64,000 nt of DNA from Streptomyces sp. CC208A (GTDB lineage: Bacteria; Actinomycetota; Actinomycetes; Streptomycetales; Streptomycetaceae): assembly GCF_030010625.1 (NCBI RefSeq), contig NZ_JASCXN010000004.1, forward strand, positions 186,001 through 250,000. Direction: 5' to 3'. The notes beneath the pieces were generated by a model that saw only the letters and a program-made list of their open reading frames with translations, searched no databases and was not told the origin of the DNA. Shown piece after piece: positions 18,018 to 27,121 of this stretch (its first letter is position 1; each line of letters opens with the position of its first letter). The translations under genes and the position numbers were made by a program.

Positions 18018-18382
18018 GCGTGCTCCCTTGCTGAGTAGGTCGCGACACCCTCGCGGGTGCCCTGCATCCGACGGAAACAACGACCGGAATCGGGACAGAA
18101 TTCCCAGGAGGCTCAGGATTTTCGCGATCATGCAGTATCCTGCGCGGCCACCCGCCCCCTCCCGTGCTCCGCCGCCGGTGTGGATGCGCAGGTCAGGGCA
18201 GGTCGGGCCGCACTCCGGGCCTTCACCGACCGCACTGTCGGTGAGACGGTCGTCACACTCCCGGCCGTCTCCGTCCCTCTTTTCCTACGACGCCGGACCA
18301 GCGGCCCAGGGTTGCCTCGGTCCCGCGGTGTAGGTCCCGAGGCCGTTCCGGGACGGGCCCCGCTCGCCCTACCTTCACCGGC
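18018..18382. other. Divergent promoter region of hrdD-like and questin-oxidase genes
   Basis: 365 bp with no supported gene. It holds an inverted repeat GAGACGG/CCGTCTC (18242-18248 and 18264-18270) upstream of the questin-oxidase-like gene. On the minus strand a GGAAT...GTCGTT pair is a weak ECF-type promoter resemblance upstream of the sigma gene. Neither is firm. Confidence 0.4.
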
Positions 18383-19393
18383 ATGGACACCACCGGAATC
18401 CTCGACGAGGCCCTCGAACGGCTCCACTCCACCGGTCCCGAGCGGGACGGCTGGCTCACCAACCACGCCCCCATGGCCGTGGAGGCGCTGACCCGCCACG
18501 GCCACTCCGCGGCCGTGCACCGCTGGCTCGACGCCTACGCGCCGAAGCTGGAGGAGGCGCCCGCCCCGTACGCCCCGGTCACCGCGGAGAACTGGCGGGA
18601 GGCGCTGGGCGACCCGGCCCGGATCACCGACTGGGCCCGCTTCTTCGCCCGCGAGGTGGACGACAGGGCGTGGCGGGAGGTGCTGGCCGAGTGGTGGCCG
18701 CGACTGCTGCCGGGGATCGCGGGCGGGGCGACGCATCCGGTGATCCGTACCGGGCACGCCGTACGGACGCTGCTCGCGCCCGGCGGGGAGACGGCGCCGC
18801 GGCGGGCCGAGCTGGCGCACGCGCTGGGCTACTGGGCGGCCCGCCACCAGCCGCTGCCGCCGCTCGCCCCGCCGGCCGCCGCGCCGGACGCGGCCGCCGC
18901 GCTCGCCGCCGTACCGCCGGTGCCGGAGCAGGAGGGCGGGATCCGGGCGCGGCTCGCCCAGCTGACGGCCCTGCCCGTGTGGGGCGCGGAGACCGAGCCG
19001 GAGGCGGTACGGGAGCGGCTGGCGGAGCTGGTGACGGCGGCCGTGCACCGGTACGCCACGCACGGGCACGGGGAGCCGATCATGCTGGTGCACGCGGCGA
19101 CCGCGCCCAACGCCGTCCTGCGGGCCCTGCCCGCGCTGCCCCGCTCCCTCTGGGCGCCGAGCCTGGCCGCCGCCTGGTCGGCCTCGGCGGCGGTGACGGC
19201 CGCGTACACGCCGCGGGAGGCCGTCCCGTACGCGGCGGACGACTCCCTCACCGCCGAGGAGGTCTTCGCCCGGGCGGCGGCGCACGGCGACGACCACACG
19301 ATCAAGTTCGCCGACACCGCCCTCGATGTCGGCGGGCCGCTCGCGCTGGCCGCCGCCGTCCGCTCCGTCGAGCTGAATCCGCCGGTCTTCTGA
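18383..19393 (+). CDS. Questin oxidase family protein (DUF4243)
   Basis: 336-aa soluble protein related to fungal GedK-type questin oxidases, which catalyse Baeyer-Villiger-like anthraquinone ring opening. Conserved His-rich segments are present: WLTNHAPMAVEAL, HGHSAAVHRWLDAY, THPVIRTGHAVRTL, IMLVHAATAPNAV and DDHTIKFADTAL. No flavin or haem motif is visible. No polyketide genes lie nearby, so the physiological substrate is unknown. Single gene ending 6 bp before the convergent dioxygenase stop. Confidence 0.82.
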   Translation: MDTTGILDEALERLHSTGPERDGWLTNHAPMAVEALTRHGHSAAVHRWLDAYAPKLEEAPAPYAPVTAENWREALGDPARITDWARFFAREVDDRAWREVLAEWWPRLLPGIAGGATHPVIRTGHAVRTLLAPGGETAPRRAELAHALGYWAARHQPLPPLAPPAAAPDAAAALAAVPPVPEQEGGIRARLAQLTALPVWGAETEPEAVRERLAELVTAAVHRYATHGHGEPIMLVHAATAPNAVLRALPALPRSLWAPSLAAAWSASAAVTAAYTPREAVPYAADDSLTAEEVFARAAAHGDDHTIKFADTALDVGGPLALAAAVRSVELNPPVF

Positions 19394-19399
19394 GGGTGC

Positions 19400-20191
19400 T
19401 CAGCCGAACTGGACCGAGCGCTTCGCCAGGCCCATCCAGAAGCCGTCGATGACCGAGCGTCCGGCGTCGAGGTCACCGGCCGCGTCGGCCGCGCCGAGGG
19501 TGACGAAGAGCGGGGCGAAGTGTTCCGTACGGGGGTGGGCGAGGCGGCCGGCCGGGGACTTGTGCTCGAAGTCGAGCAGGGCGTCGACGTCACGGGCGGC
19601 CAGGGCCTCGTCCCCCCAGGCGTCGAACTCGGCGGACCAGCCGGGCACTCCGCCGCCGGTGTGGCGGAGGGCGGCGAGGTTGTGGGTGAAGAAGCCGCTG
19701 CCGACGATCAGCACGCCCTCGTCGCGCAGCGGGGCGAGCCTGCGCCCGAGCTCCATCAGGCGGCGCGGGTCGAGGGTGGGGAGGGAGATCTGGAGGACGG
19801 GGACGTCGGCGTCGGGGTACATCTCGACGAGCGGCACGTACGCGCCGTGGTCCAGGCCCCGGTCGGGGATGTCCTGGACGGGGGTGCCGGGCGCGCGGAG
19901 CAGCTTGCGGACGGCCTCGGCGAGCGCGGGGGCACCGGGGGCGGCGTACCGGACCCGGTAGTAGTGCTCGGGGAAGCCCCAGAAGTCGTGGACAAGAGGG
20001 ACGGTCTCGGTGGCGCCGAGGGCGAGCGGGGCCTCCTCCCAGTGCGCGGAGACCATGAGGACGGCCCGGGGGCGGGGCAGGCCGGCGGACCAGGCGGCGA
20101 GCTCGCCGGGCCAGACGGGGTCGTCGGCGAGCGGGGGCGCGCCGTGGGAGAGGTAGAGCGCGGGCATCCGCGCGTCGAGGGCTGCGTCCAT
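19400..20191 (-). CDS. DODA-type extradiol dioxygenase (LigB/YgiD family)
   Basis: 263 aa, class III extradiol dioxygenase fold. The N-terminus ALYLSHGAPP has the metal-binding His, followed by VLMVSAHWEE, LVHDFWGFPEHYYRVRY, DRGLDHGAYVPLVEMYP and VGSGFFTHNL, matching the His ligands and catalytic His of the family. Opens catechol-type rings, or acts on a related aromatic. ATG 20191 is chosen; upstream of it the frame runs through the operator region. Divergent from a MarR gene across about 110 bp carrying two copies of one palindromic motif, so it is likely MarR-controlled and induced by an aromatic. Confidence 0.9.
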   Translation of the reverse strand: MDAALDARMPALYLSHGAPPLADDPVWPGELAAWSAGLPRPRAVLMVSAHWEEAPLALGATETVPLVHDFWGFPEHYYRVRYAAPGAPALAEAVRKLLRAPGTPVQDIPDRGLDHGAYVPLVEMYPDADVPVLQISLPTLDPRRLMELGRRLAPLRDEGVLIVGSGFFTHNLAALRHTGGGVPGWSAEFDAWGDEALAARDVDALLDFEHKSPAGRLAHPRTEHFAPLFVTLGAADAAGDLDAGRSVIDGFWMGLAKRSVQFG

Positions 20192-20232
20192 GGCGGCGGC
20201 CTCCGTTCGTCGGGTCGTCACGTCACCAATAT

Positions 20233-20246
20233 CTTGAAAGTTCAAG
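20233..20246. promoter_or_regulatory. MarR operator candidate, site 1
   Basis: CTTGAAAGTTCAAG is a palindrome with 6-bp arms, in the divergent dioxygenase/MarR promoter and nearer the dioxygenase gene. A near copy lies 42 bp downstream. Confidence 0.7.
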
Positions 20247-20274
20247 CATTGCGAATGCAGCATAAACGTACATA

Positions 20275-20288
20275 GTTCAACTTTCAAG
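20275..20288. promoter_or_regulatory. MarR operator candidate, site 2
   Basis: GTTCAACTTTCAAG, which on the other strand reads CTTGAAAGTTGAAC, matching site 1 at 12 of 14 positions. It sits 13 bp before the marR-like start codon, suited to autorepression. Confidence 0.7.
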
Positions 20289-20301
20289 GACGGGTCGTAC
20301 G

Positions 20302-20808
20302 ATGGGCGTCATGGGAGACAGGACCGAACCGCGCTGGCTCAGCGACGGCGAGCAGCGCGTCTGGCGCGCGTACCTCCACGCCACCACCCTCCTGGAGGAC
20401 CATCTCGACCGCCAGTTGCAGCGCGACGCGGGCATGCCGCACGTCTACTACGGCCTCCTCGTCCAGCTCTCCCAGGCTCCCCGCCGCCGCCTCCGCATGA
20501 CCGAGCTCGCGAAGAGCGCCAAGATCACCCGCTCCCGGCTCTCGCGCGCCGTCGCCCGCCTGGAGAAGAACGGCTGGGTACGCCGGGAGGAATGCCCCTC
20601 CGACAAGCGCGGCCAGTTCGCCCAGCTCACGGACGAGGGCATGGAGGTGCTGCGGCGCACCGCGCCCGGCCATGTGGCGGCCGTCCGCCAGGCGATGTTC
20701 GACCGGCTCAGCCCCGAGCAGGTGGAACAGCTCGGCACGATCATGCGGGCGATGGCCGAGGGCCTGGAGCCGACGGGCCCGGACGCGGACCTGCCCTGGC
20801 TCCGCTGA
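20302..20808 (+). CDS. MarR family transcriptional regulator
   Basis: 168-aa winged-helix dimeric regulator. The HTH is RLRMTELAKSAKITRSRLSRAVARLEKNGWVRREECPSDKRGQFAQLTDEG, with the wing Asp-Lys-Arg typical of MarR. It is divergent from the dioxygenase, with two matching palindromes between them, so it most likely represses that gene and itself. ATG 20302 or 20311. Confidence 0.9.
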   Translation: MGVMGDRTEPRWLSDGEQRVWRAYLHATTLLEDHLDRQLQRDAGMPHVYYGLLVQLSQAPRRRLRMTELAKSAKITRSRLSRAVARLEKNGWVRREECPSDKRGQFAQLTDEGMEVLRRTAPGHVAAVRQAMFDRLSPEQVEQLGTIMRAMAEGLEPTGPDADLPWLR

Positions 20809-20857
20809 GCGAGACGCCGAGCGGTACCAGGGCAGGCATTTCCCACAGAGAGCGAGG

Positions 20858-22408
20858 TCAGTGCGCGATGACCGGCACCTTCACCTCGTCGCCCTCGGCC
20901 CCCGCGCCGGAGCCCGAGGCCGCGGCGGCGCCCGTGTCCGGCTTCCCGGTGGTGATCAGCGTGACCGCGATCGTCGCGGAGACGACCAGGATGCCGACCG
21001 CCCACCAGATGGCGGCGGTGTAGCCCTCGACCATGCTCTGGAGCTGGAGCAGCCGCTGAGCCGCCGGGGTGGTGGCGCCGACCACGTGGTCGGTGAAGTA
21101 CGCGGTCGTCGCCGAGGCGGCGATCGTGTTCAGCAGGGCCGTACCGATGGCGCCGCCGACCTGCTGCGAGGTGTTCACCATCGCGGAGGCCACACCGGCG
21201 TCCTTCGGGTCCACGCCGTGCGTGGCGAGCGACATGGCCGGCATGAAGGCGGTGCCCATGCCGAGGCCGAGCAGCAGCTGCGCGGGCAGGATCAGCGCCG
21301 CGTACGAGGTGCCGACCTCCAGCTGCGTCAGGAGCAGCATGCCGGCCGCGGCGGTCAGGAAGCCGGGGCCCATGAGCAGCCGCGGCGGGACCCGGGTCAT
21401 CAGCCGCGTACCGATCTGGGTCGAACCGATGATCATGCCCGCGATCATCGGCAGGAACGCGAAGCCCGTCAGGACCGGCGAGTACCCCTTCACGACCTGG
21501 AGGTAGTACGTCAGGAAGAGGAAGAGGCCGAACATCGCGATGACGGCGAGGCCGAGGGAGAGGTAGACGCCGCCGCGGTTGCGCTCGGTGAGGACGCGCA
21601 GCGGGAGCAGCGGGGCCTTGACCCGGCCCTCGACGAGCACGAAGGCGCCGAGCAGCACCACCGAGCTCACGAACATGGCGACGGTGACGGTGTCGCTCCA
21701 GCCCTCGGACTCGGCGCGGGTGAAGCCGTAGACGAGCGCGACCAGACCCAGGGTGGAGAGGATGACGCCGGGGACGTCGAGCGCGGAGCGGCTCCGGGCG
21801 TCGGCCGGCTCGCGGATCACCAGGTAGGCGCCGACGGCGGCGACGATCGCGAACGGGATGTTGACGTAGAAGGTCCAGCGCCAGTTCAGGTACTCGGTGA
21901 GGAAGCCGCCGAGGATCAGGCCGACGGCGCCGCCGCCACCGGCGATCGCGCCGTAGATGCCGAAGGCCTTGGCGCGCTCCTTGGCCTCGGTGAAGGTGAC
22001 CGCGAGCAGCGAGAGCGCGGCGGGCGCGAGCAGCGCGCCGAAGGCGCCCTGGAGCGCGCGGGCCCCGAGCATCATCGCCTCGCCGGTCGCGGCCCCGCCG
22101 AGGGCGGAGGCGACGGCGAAGCCGATCAGGCCGACGACGAAGGTGCGCTTGCGGCCCCACAGGTCGGCGATGCGGCCACCGAAGAGCAGCAGACCGCCGA
22201 AGGCGAGGGCGTAGGCCGTGATGACCCACTGCCGGTTGCCGTCCGATATGCCGAGGTCCTGCTGGGCGGAGGGGAGGGCGATGTTCACGATGGTCGCGTC
22301 GAGCACGACCATCAGCTGGGCGAGGGCGATGAAGACGAGGGCTTTCCAGCGGCCGGGGTCGGGCTGGGGAGCGGTCGCCGACCGGGCGGTCTTGGCGGTT
22401 TCAGGCAT
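20858..22408 (-). CDS. MFS multidrug-type exporter (DHA2, 14-TM)
   Basis: 516-aa EmrB/QacA-type exporter. TM1 has MVVLDATIVNIALPSAQQDL; motif A is FGGRIADLWGRKRTFV; motif C is AIAGGGGAVGLILGGFLTEYLNWRW. About 14 hydrophobic helices and a hydrophilic acidic C-terminus. ATG 22408 follows AGAGGTGG. It lies 78 bp downstream of a TetR gene in the same direction, so the two form an operon and the regulator probably controls the pump. Confidence 0.9.
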   Translation of the reverse strand: MPETAKTARSATAPQPDPGRWKALVFIALAQLMVVLDATIVNIALPSAQQDLGISDGNRQWVITAYALAFGGLLLFGGRIADLWGRKRTFVVGLIGFAVASALGGAATGEAMMLGARALQGAFGALLAPAALSLLAVTFTEAKERAKAFGIYGAIAGGGGAVGLILGGFLTEYLNWRWTFYVNIPFAIVAAVGAYLVIREPADARSRSALDVPGVILSTLGLVALVYGFTRAESEGWSDTVTVAMFVSSVVLLGAFVLVEGRVKAPLLPLRVLTERNRGGVYLSLGLAVIAMFGLFLFLTYYLQVVKGYSPVLTGFAFLPMIAGMIIGSTQIGTRLMTRVPPRLLMGPGFLTAAAGMLLLTQLEVGTSYAALILPAQLLLGLGMGTAFMPAMSLATHGVDPKDAGVASAMVNTSQQVGGAIGTALLNTIAASATTAYFTDHVVGATTPAAQRLLQLQSMVEGYTAAIWWAVGILVVSATIAVTLITTGKPDTGAAAASGSGAGAEGDEVKVPVIAH

Positions 22409-22486
22409 GGGGGCAGCCACCTCTTGGCTCGGAAGGGGAGGAAAAGGGCGTAAGTCTTCAGGGGGTGGAGGGCGCGTCCTCGCGCG

Positions 22487-23170
22487 TCAGGCGTCGCGTC
22501 GCAGGTCCTCCAGGGTCACGGCCGAGCCCGGCAGCACGGAGCGGGCGGGCGCCTCCAGGCCGTCGAGGAAGAGCTGGAGATGGCGGCGGACGAAGGGGGC
22601 GAACTCCTCGCAGCCGGTGCCGGGGAGCGGCCGGGTCAGCTGGGAGACGCCGACCAGCAGGTCGCCCGCGCCGACGTCGGGGCGGAGCCGGCCCGCCGCG
22701 TGCGCCCGTCCGATCAGGTCCTCGACGGCCCGTTCGAGCCGGCTGCGCCCCACGACGAGATCGGGATGGTCGTGGTCGAAGTCGGCGTCGAGCATCGGGC
22801 AGAGCGCGCCCACCCGCTCGTCGGCGGCGCCGTGGACGAAGTCCCGTACGGCGTCGAAGGCGTCGGACTCACCGGCGGCGACCGCCTCGGCGGCCCGCTC
22901 GGCGAGCCCGGCGACCCGGGCGGTCAGCGAGAGGACGACCTCGCGGACGAGGTCGGCGCGCTCGGGGAAGTTCCGGTAGAGGGTGGCGCTGCCGACGCCG
23001 GCCCGGCGGGCGACCTCGTCGTACGGCACGGAGCAGCCGGACTCCACGAAGATCTCGCGGGCCGCCGTCACCAGCCGCTCGCGGTTGCGCAGGGCGTCGG
23101 CGCGGGGGCGCGGCACGCGCCGGGCGGGGCCCCGCGAGCCCTCCACGCCGGGTCCGTCGGTACGGATCAC
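22487..23170 (-). CDS. TetR/AcrR family regulator
   Basis: 227 aa. N-terminal TetR HTH: RERLVTAAREIFVESGCSVPYDEVARRAGVGSATLYRNFPERADLV. The variable C-terminal half has hydrophobic helices suited to a ligand pocket (FDAVRDFVHGAADERVGALCPML). GTG 23170 is chosen because GAGGAGG lies 7 nt upstream; ATG 23191 is less well placed. Directly upstream are two identical-architecture palindromes. Upstream gene of a TetR-MFS operon. Confidence 0.88.
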   Translation of the reverse strand: MIRTDGPGVEGSRGPARRVPRPRADALRNRERLVTAAREIFVESGCSVPYDEVARRAGVGSATLYRNFPERADLVREVVLSLTARVAGLAERAAEAVAAGESDAFDAVRDFVHGAADERVGALCPMLDADFDHDHPDLVVGRSRLERAVEDLIGRAHAAGRLRPDVGAGDLLVGVSQLTRPLPGTGCEEFAPFVRRHLQLFLDGLEAPARSVLPGSAVTLEDLRRDA

Positions 23171-23233
23171 GCCACGACCTCCTCGGTCCACCAGGTCCTG
23201 CGGCTCCGGCCTCTCAGCCGTTCGGAGCCATCC

Positions 23234-23287
23234 GGGGAAAGAATCCCCACTTCATCGAACTCTCCCCTAAACGGGGAGGGAATCCCC
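23234..23287. promoter_or_regulatory. Paired TetR operator candidates
   Basis: GGGGA-N5-TCCCC occurs at 23234-23248 and again at 23273-23287, with matching GAA before TCCCC in both. A third inverted repeat, CTCCCC-N5-GGGGAG (23262-23278), overlaps the second. They lie 64-117 bp upstream of the TetR start. The rest of the 318-bp gap up to the M6 protease holds no gene I can support. Confidence 0.6.
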
Positions 23288-23488
23288 GGTTATTTCCCCA
23301 CCCTCTGTGACGCGCATCACGTCGCCATCACATCGCCATCGCGTCGCCCTCACGCCGCCGTCCCGTCGCCGGAGGCCCCCGCCCGGTCCACCGATCGGTC
23401 CACCCGACGCGCGCCCCCGCGCCCCTCCGCACAGGCTGATCGCACGGCATCACGCCGCTGACCTGGCCCCGACCGGAGAGGCGACCGC

Positions 23489-24760
23489 ATGCAGCACACC
23501 CGTCGGCGGATACGCAGACCGGTCGCCCTCGCGGCGACCGCGGCCCTCCTGCTCACCGTGCTCGCCTCCGCGAGCACCACGCTCCCCGGCCCCGCCCCGG
23601 CCTCGGCGGGCCCGGTGGCCGCCCCGCCGGACACCACCCGGCTCGGGCCGTGCCGCATCGCCACCACGATGGGCGTGCAGATGTCGGAAGGGCTGCCGAC
23701 CGCCCCCGGGTACGCCCGCTCCACCGGCGAGGTCCGTGCCCTGACCCTGATGGTCGACTTCTCCGACGCGCCCGGCGAGGGCACGGCGATGAGCCGCTTC
23801 CGGGAGTTCTTCCCGCAGACCGCCGACTGGTTCCGCGTCAGCTCCTACGGCCGGCTCCAGTACCGGGCCGAGGCCCCGATACCCGACTGGCTGCGGATGC
23901 CGCGGCCGTTCTCCTCGTACGGGATCGAGCGCGGCGCCCCGTACGAGCCGGGCTACCGCTCCTTCGTCGAGGACATCGTGAAGGCGGCCGACCCGAAGGT
24001 CGACTTCAGCGCCTACGACCTGGTCAACGTCCTGGTCACGCCGAACGCCGGGCCCTCCGCCCTCGACACCGTCCTGTCCGTGACCTTCTCCGGCAACGAC
24101 GACGCGCCCTACGCCGACGGCGTCCCGCTCGCCAACACGTCCTTCGTCTACAGCCGCCAGGACGACGGCTCCGGCAGCTTCGCCCAGACCGGCTACCGCG
24201 TCCTGCCGCACGAGAACGGGCACGTCTTCGGCCTGCCCGACCTCTACACCGCCGACGGCGGCGGCACGGTCGGGCACTGGGACATCATGTCCGAGGACTG
24301 GGGGGCCAACAACGACCTGCTCGGCTGGCACAAGTGGAAGCTCGGCTGGCTCGACAACGACCAGGTCCGCTGCGCCTCCGCCGCCGGCACCAGCGAGCAC
24401 CTGCTCACCCCGCTGGCCCTCGCCGGCGGCCCCAAGCTGGTCTTCGTCCCCCTCAGCGAGACCTCCGGGTACGCCGTCGAGGTCCGCACCCGCGAGGGCA
24501 ACGACGAGGCCGTCTGCGAACCGGGCGTCCTCGTCTACCGCGTCGAGTCCGACGTGGACACCGGCCACGGCCCGGTGACGGTCGCCGACAGCGACCGCGC
24601 CAGCGGCGGCTGCACCCGCCGCCCCAACGTCCACGCGGAACTCTCCGACGCCCCCTTCGGACCCGGCGAGACCTTCACCGACCGCACCCACGGCATACGG
24701 ATCGGGGTCGTGGAGGAGGACCCTGCGGGCGGCTTCCGCGTCCGCGTCAGCCGCGACTGA
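23489..24760 (+). CDS. Secreted M6-family metalloprotease
   Basis: 423 aa. A Sec signal peptide (RRRIRRPVALAATAALLLTVLASAST, cleavage near ASAG at about 40) is followed by a protease domain with HENGHVFGLPD, the HExxH zinc motif with the downstream Asp, and an SYGRLQYRAEAPIPDW segment typical of immune-inhibitor-A-like M6 proteases. A beta-rich C-terminal domain follows. Extracellular endopeptidase; substrate unknown. Its last 14 bp overlap the 3' end of the convergent ligase gene. Confidence 0.88.
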   Translation: MQHTRRRIRRPVALAATAALLLTVLASASTTLPGPAPASAGPVAAPPDTTRLGPCRIATTMGVQMSEGLPTAPGYARSTGEVRALTLMVDFSDAPGEGTAMSRFREFFPQTADWFRVSSYGRLQYRAEAPIPDWLRMPRPFSSYGIERGAPYEPGYRSFVEDIVKAADPKVDFSAYDLVNVLVTPNAGPSALDTVLSVTFSGNDDAPYADGVPLANTSFVYSRQDDGSGSFAQTGYRVLPHENGHVFGLPDLYTADGGGTVGHWDIMSEDWGANNDLLGWHKWKLGWLDNDQVRCASAAGTSEHLLTPLALAGGPKLVFVPLSETSGYAVEVRTREGNDEAVCEPGVLVYRVESDVDTGHGPVTVADSDRASGGCTRRPNVHAELSDAPFGPGETFTDRTHGIRIGVVEEDPAGGFRVRVSRD

Positions 24761-26441
24761 CGGCCTTCCCGATCCCCTTCCCGACCCCCTCCCCGGCCGC
24801 CTCCCCGATCGCCTCCAGGAGCTGCTCCCGCAACGGTCCCTTCACCAGCTTCCCCGCCTGGTTCCGCGGCAGCTCCCCCTCCCGTACGAGGACGTGGGCG
24901 GGCACCTTGAAGGCGGCGAGGCGCGCGGCGACGTGCGCCCGCAGCTCCCCGGCTCCGGCCGCCGCGCCGGGCCGGAGCCGTACGACGGCGCCGACCTCCT
25001 CGCCCAGGAGCGGGTGCTCCACGCCGACCACGGCCGCGTCGAGCACGTCCGGATGCGCCTGGAGCACCCCCTCGACCTCGACGCAGTACACGTTCTCGCC
25101 GCCCCGGATCACCATGTCGGTGAGCCGGTCGACGATGGTGACCCGCCCCTCGGCGTCCACCCGCGCGAGGTCGCCGGTGCGGAACCAGCCGCCGGGCGCG
25201 AAGGCCGCCCGGGTGGCGGCCTCGTCCCGCCAGTACCCGCGGAACAGGGACTGCCCCCGCAGCCACAGCTCCCCCACCCCGTCGGGGCCCGGCGCCTCGA
25301 TCCGCACCTCGGTGGCGGGCGAGGGCCGCCCGACGCTCCCCGGGTGGGCGCGGTACTCGGCGCCGACGTTGGCGAGGACGCCGCCGCAGGTCTCGGTGAG
25401 CCCGTACCCGTTCCGCGGCTGGATCCGCTCCCCGTACCCCTCGGTCAGGCCGGTCACGACGCCGGGCAGCGCGGCGGCCCCGCCGGTGGAGAGCAGGACG
25501 AGGCTCTCCAGCGGATCACCGGTCTCCCGGGCCAGGGCGAGCAGCTGGAGCGCGGTGGTGGGCACCCCTGCGTAGTGGGTCACCCGGTGCTCACGGATCA
25601 GCTCCAGGGCGCGGGCCGGGTCCCACTTCCGCATCATGACGAGCGTCCCGCCGCTCGCCATCACCGCGTAGAGGGAGGTGAAGGCGGCGACGTGGAAGAA
25701 CGGGAACGTCGTCAGCGACACGATCGCCGCCCCGCCCCCCGGCCGCTCCCCGCGCGCGAGCGCCGCCCGGGCGGCGAAGTACCGCGGATGCACGGCGGCC
25801 CCCGCCTGCGCGAGCTGCGTGGCCACGGCCCCCTTGGGTCGCCCGGTGGTCCCCGAGGTGTAGAAGATCGTCGCGTCCTGCTCGGGCAGCACGTCGACGT
25901 CGGGCGGCCCGAGCAGGGGATCGTCGTCGACCTCGTACGCCGTGAACCCCGGCTCCGCCTCCCCGGCCTCCCCCCGGAACACGATCCCCGGCACCCCGGC
26001 CGCGCGCGCCCACTCCCGCACCCGGGGAACCCTCTCCCCGTCGACGAGCAGCAGCCGGGGAGAGCAGTCGCCGAGCGCGTACGCGAACTCCTCCTCCCCC
26101 CACCAGGCGTTCAGCGGCACGGCGACGAGCCCGGCGAGCTGCACCCCCCAGAAGGCCACCTGCCACTCGGGCAGGTTCCGCATGGCGACCACGACCCGGT
26201 CCCCGCGCCGGAGCCCGTACTCCCCCACCAGCCGCCGGGCCAGCCCGCAGGCGGCGTCGAAGAACTCCCGGTAGGTGAGGCTCCCGCCCTCGGAGACGAG
26301 GAAGACCCGGTCCCCATAGCCCCAGACGGCCTCGACGAACTCCCGCAGCGTCCGCACCCCGCCGACGTACACGCCGTCCCGCACCTCGAAGGGCGCGCCG
26401 GCCCCCGTCAGCACGCCGTCATCCGCGCTCAGCCCCACCAC
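24747..26441 (-). CDS. Acyl-CoA synthetase / AMP-dependent ligase
   Basis: 564-aa class I adenylate-forming enzyme. Core motifs are TIFYTSGTTGRPKGA (P-loop), YGLTETCGG, GWFRTGDLARVDAEGRVTIVDR, GGENVYCVEVE, and the catalytic Lys in RNQAGKLVK. It activates a carboxylic acid, probably a fatty or short acid, to an acyl-CoA. The start GTG 26441 has GGAGGG 6 nt upstream; a longer open frame merges with the upstream regulator and is not real. It lies 44 bp downstream of the ScbR-like gene, so the two may be cotranscribed and the ligase could feed acyl chains into signalling-molecule or secondary metabolism. Confidence 0.9.
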   Translation of the reverse strand: MVGLSADDGVLTGAGAPFEVRDGVYVGGVRTLREFVEAVWGYGDRVFLVSEGGSLTYREFFDAACGLARRLVGEYGLRRGDRVVVAMRNLPEWQVAFWGVQLAGLVAVPLNAWWGEEEFAYALGDCSPRLLLVDGERVPRVREWARAAGVPGIVFRGEAGEAEPGFTAYEVDDDPLLGPPDVDVLPEQDATIFYTSGTTGRPKGAVATQLAQAGAAVHPRYFAARAALARGERPGGGAAIVSLTTFPFFHVAAFTSLYAVMASGGTLVMMRKWDPARALELIREHRVTHYAGVPTTALQLLALARETGDPLESLVLLSTGGAAALPGVVTGLTEGYGERIQPRNGYGLTETCGGVLANVGAEYRAHPGSVGRPSPATEVRIEAPGPDGVGELWLRGQSLFRGYWRDEAATRAAFAPGGWFRTGDLARVDAEGRVTIVDRLTDMVIRGGENVYCVEVEGVLQAHPDVLDAAVVGVEHPLLGEEVGAVVRLRPGAAAGAGELRAHVAARLAAFKVPAHVLVREGELPRNQAGKLVKGPLREQLLEAIGEAAGEGVGKGIGKAVSRG

Positions 26442-26485
26442 GATCCTCCCTCCGGCCACCCCCACAGTCTGACCCACGCCCCCTG

Positions 26486-27121
26486 TCACACGGGCTGCTC
26501 GGCGTCCGGGACGGTGATGTGGGCGAGGACGTGGGCGGGGGCCAGGGCGGGCAGGAGGCAGTGCCACATGGCGGAGATGCGGGCCGGCAGGTCGGCCCGG
26601 CCGGTGGAGAGCTGCGACATGATCTGGGTGCCCGTGTAGGCGGCCACCAGGAGGGAGGCGAACGTCGCCTCGTCCACCCCGGGGAGGAGCTGGTCCCGGG
26701 CGCGGGCGGCGACGAGTTCCCGGCGGAAGCGTTCGGCCCACCACTCGTAGATCGCGTACTCGTGGAGGTCGACCTCGTTCTGCTCGACGGCCAGGCGGAC
26801 GCCGGCGCGCAGGAGGGTGTTCCGCTGCATCTCCGCCGCCAGGTAGGCGGTCATGTCGATCAGGTGCTGGAGGCCGGGCTCCCCCTCGGGGAACTCCAGG
26901 TCCCGCGCCTGCTCGTGGATCACCGCGTGGGCCAGGCCCTCCTTCGACTTGAAGTGGAAGTAGACGGCGCCGGCCGTCAGTCCGGCGCGGTCGATGATCC
27001 GGGTGATGCTCGCCCTCGTGTAGCCGACCTCGTCGAACACCTCGGCGGCGGCTCTGAGCAGCACCTCCCGGGTGCGTACCGCGCGCTGCTGCATGGGTCG
27101 CCCGGCCTGTTCCACCTGCAC
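26486..27121 (-). CDS. ScbR/ArpA-type gamma-butyrolactone receptor-like TetR regulator
   Basis: 211 aa. The HTH region TREVLLRAAAEVFDEVGYTRASITRIIDRAGLTAGAVYFHFKSKEGLA is the hallmark of A-factor/GBL receptor family members, and the ligand domain includes LRAGVRLAVEQNEVDLHEYAIYEWWAERF. These proteins repress until a butyrolactone or butenolide binds. It is divergent from an afsA-like synthase gene, the standard arrangement of such signalling pairs. Whether it is a true receptor or a pseudo-receptor cannot be told from sequence. Confidence 0.88.
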   Translation of the reverse strand: MQVEQAGRPMQQRAVRTREVLLRAAAEVFDEVGYTRASITRIIDRAGLTAGAVYFHFKSKEGLAHAVIHEQARDLEFPEGEPGLQHLIDMTAYLAAEMQRNTLLRAGVRLAVEQNEVDLHEYAIYEWWAERFRRELVAARARDQLLPGVDEATFASLLVAAYTGTQIMSQLSTGRADLPARISAMWHCLLPALAPAHVLAHITVPDAEQPV

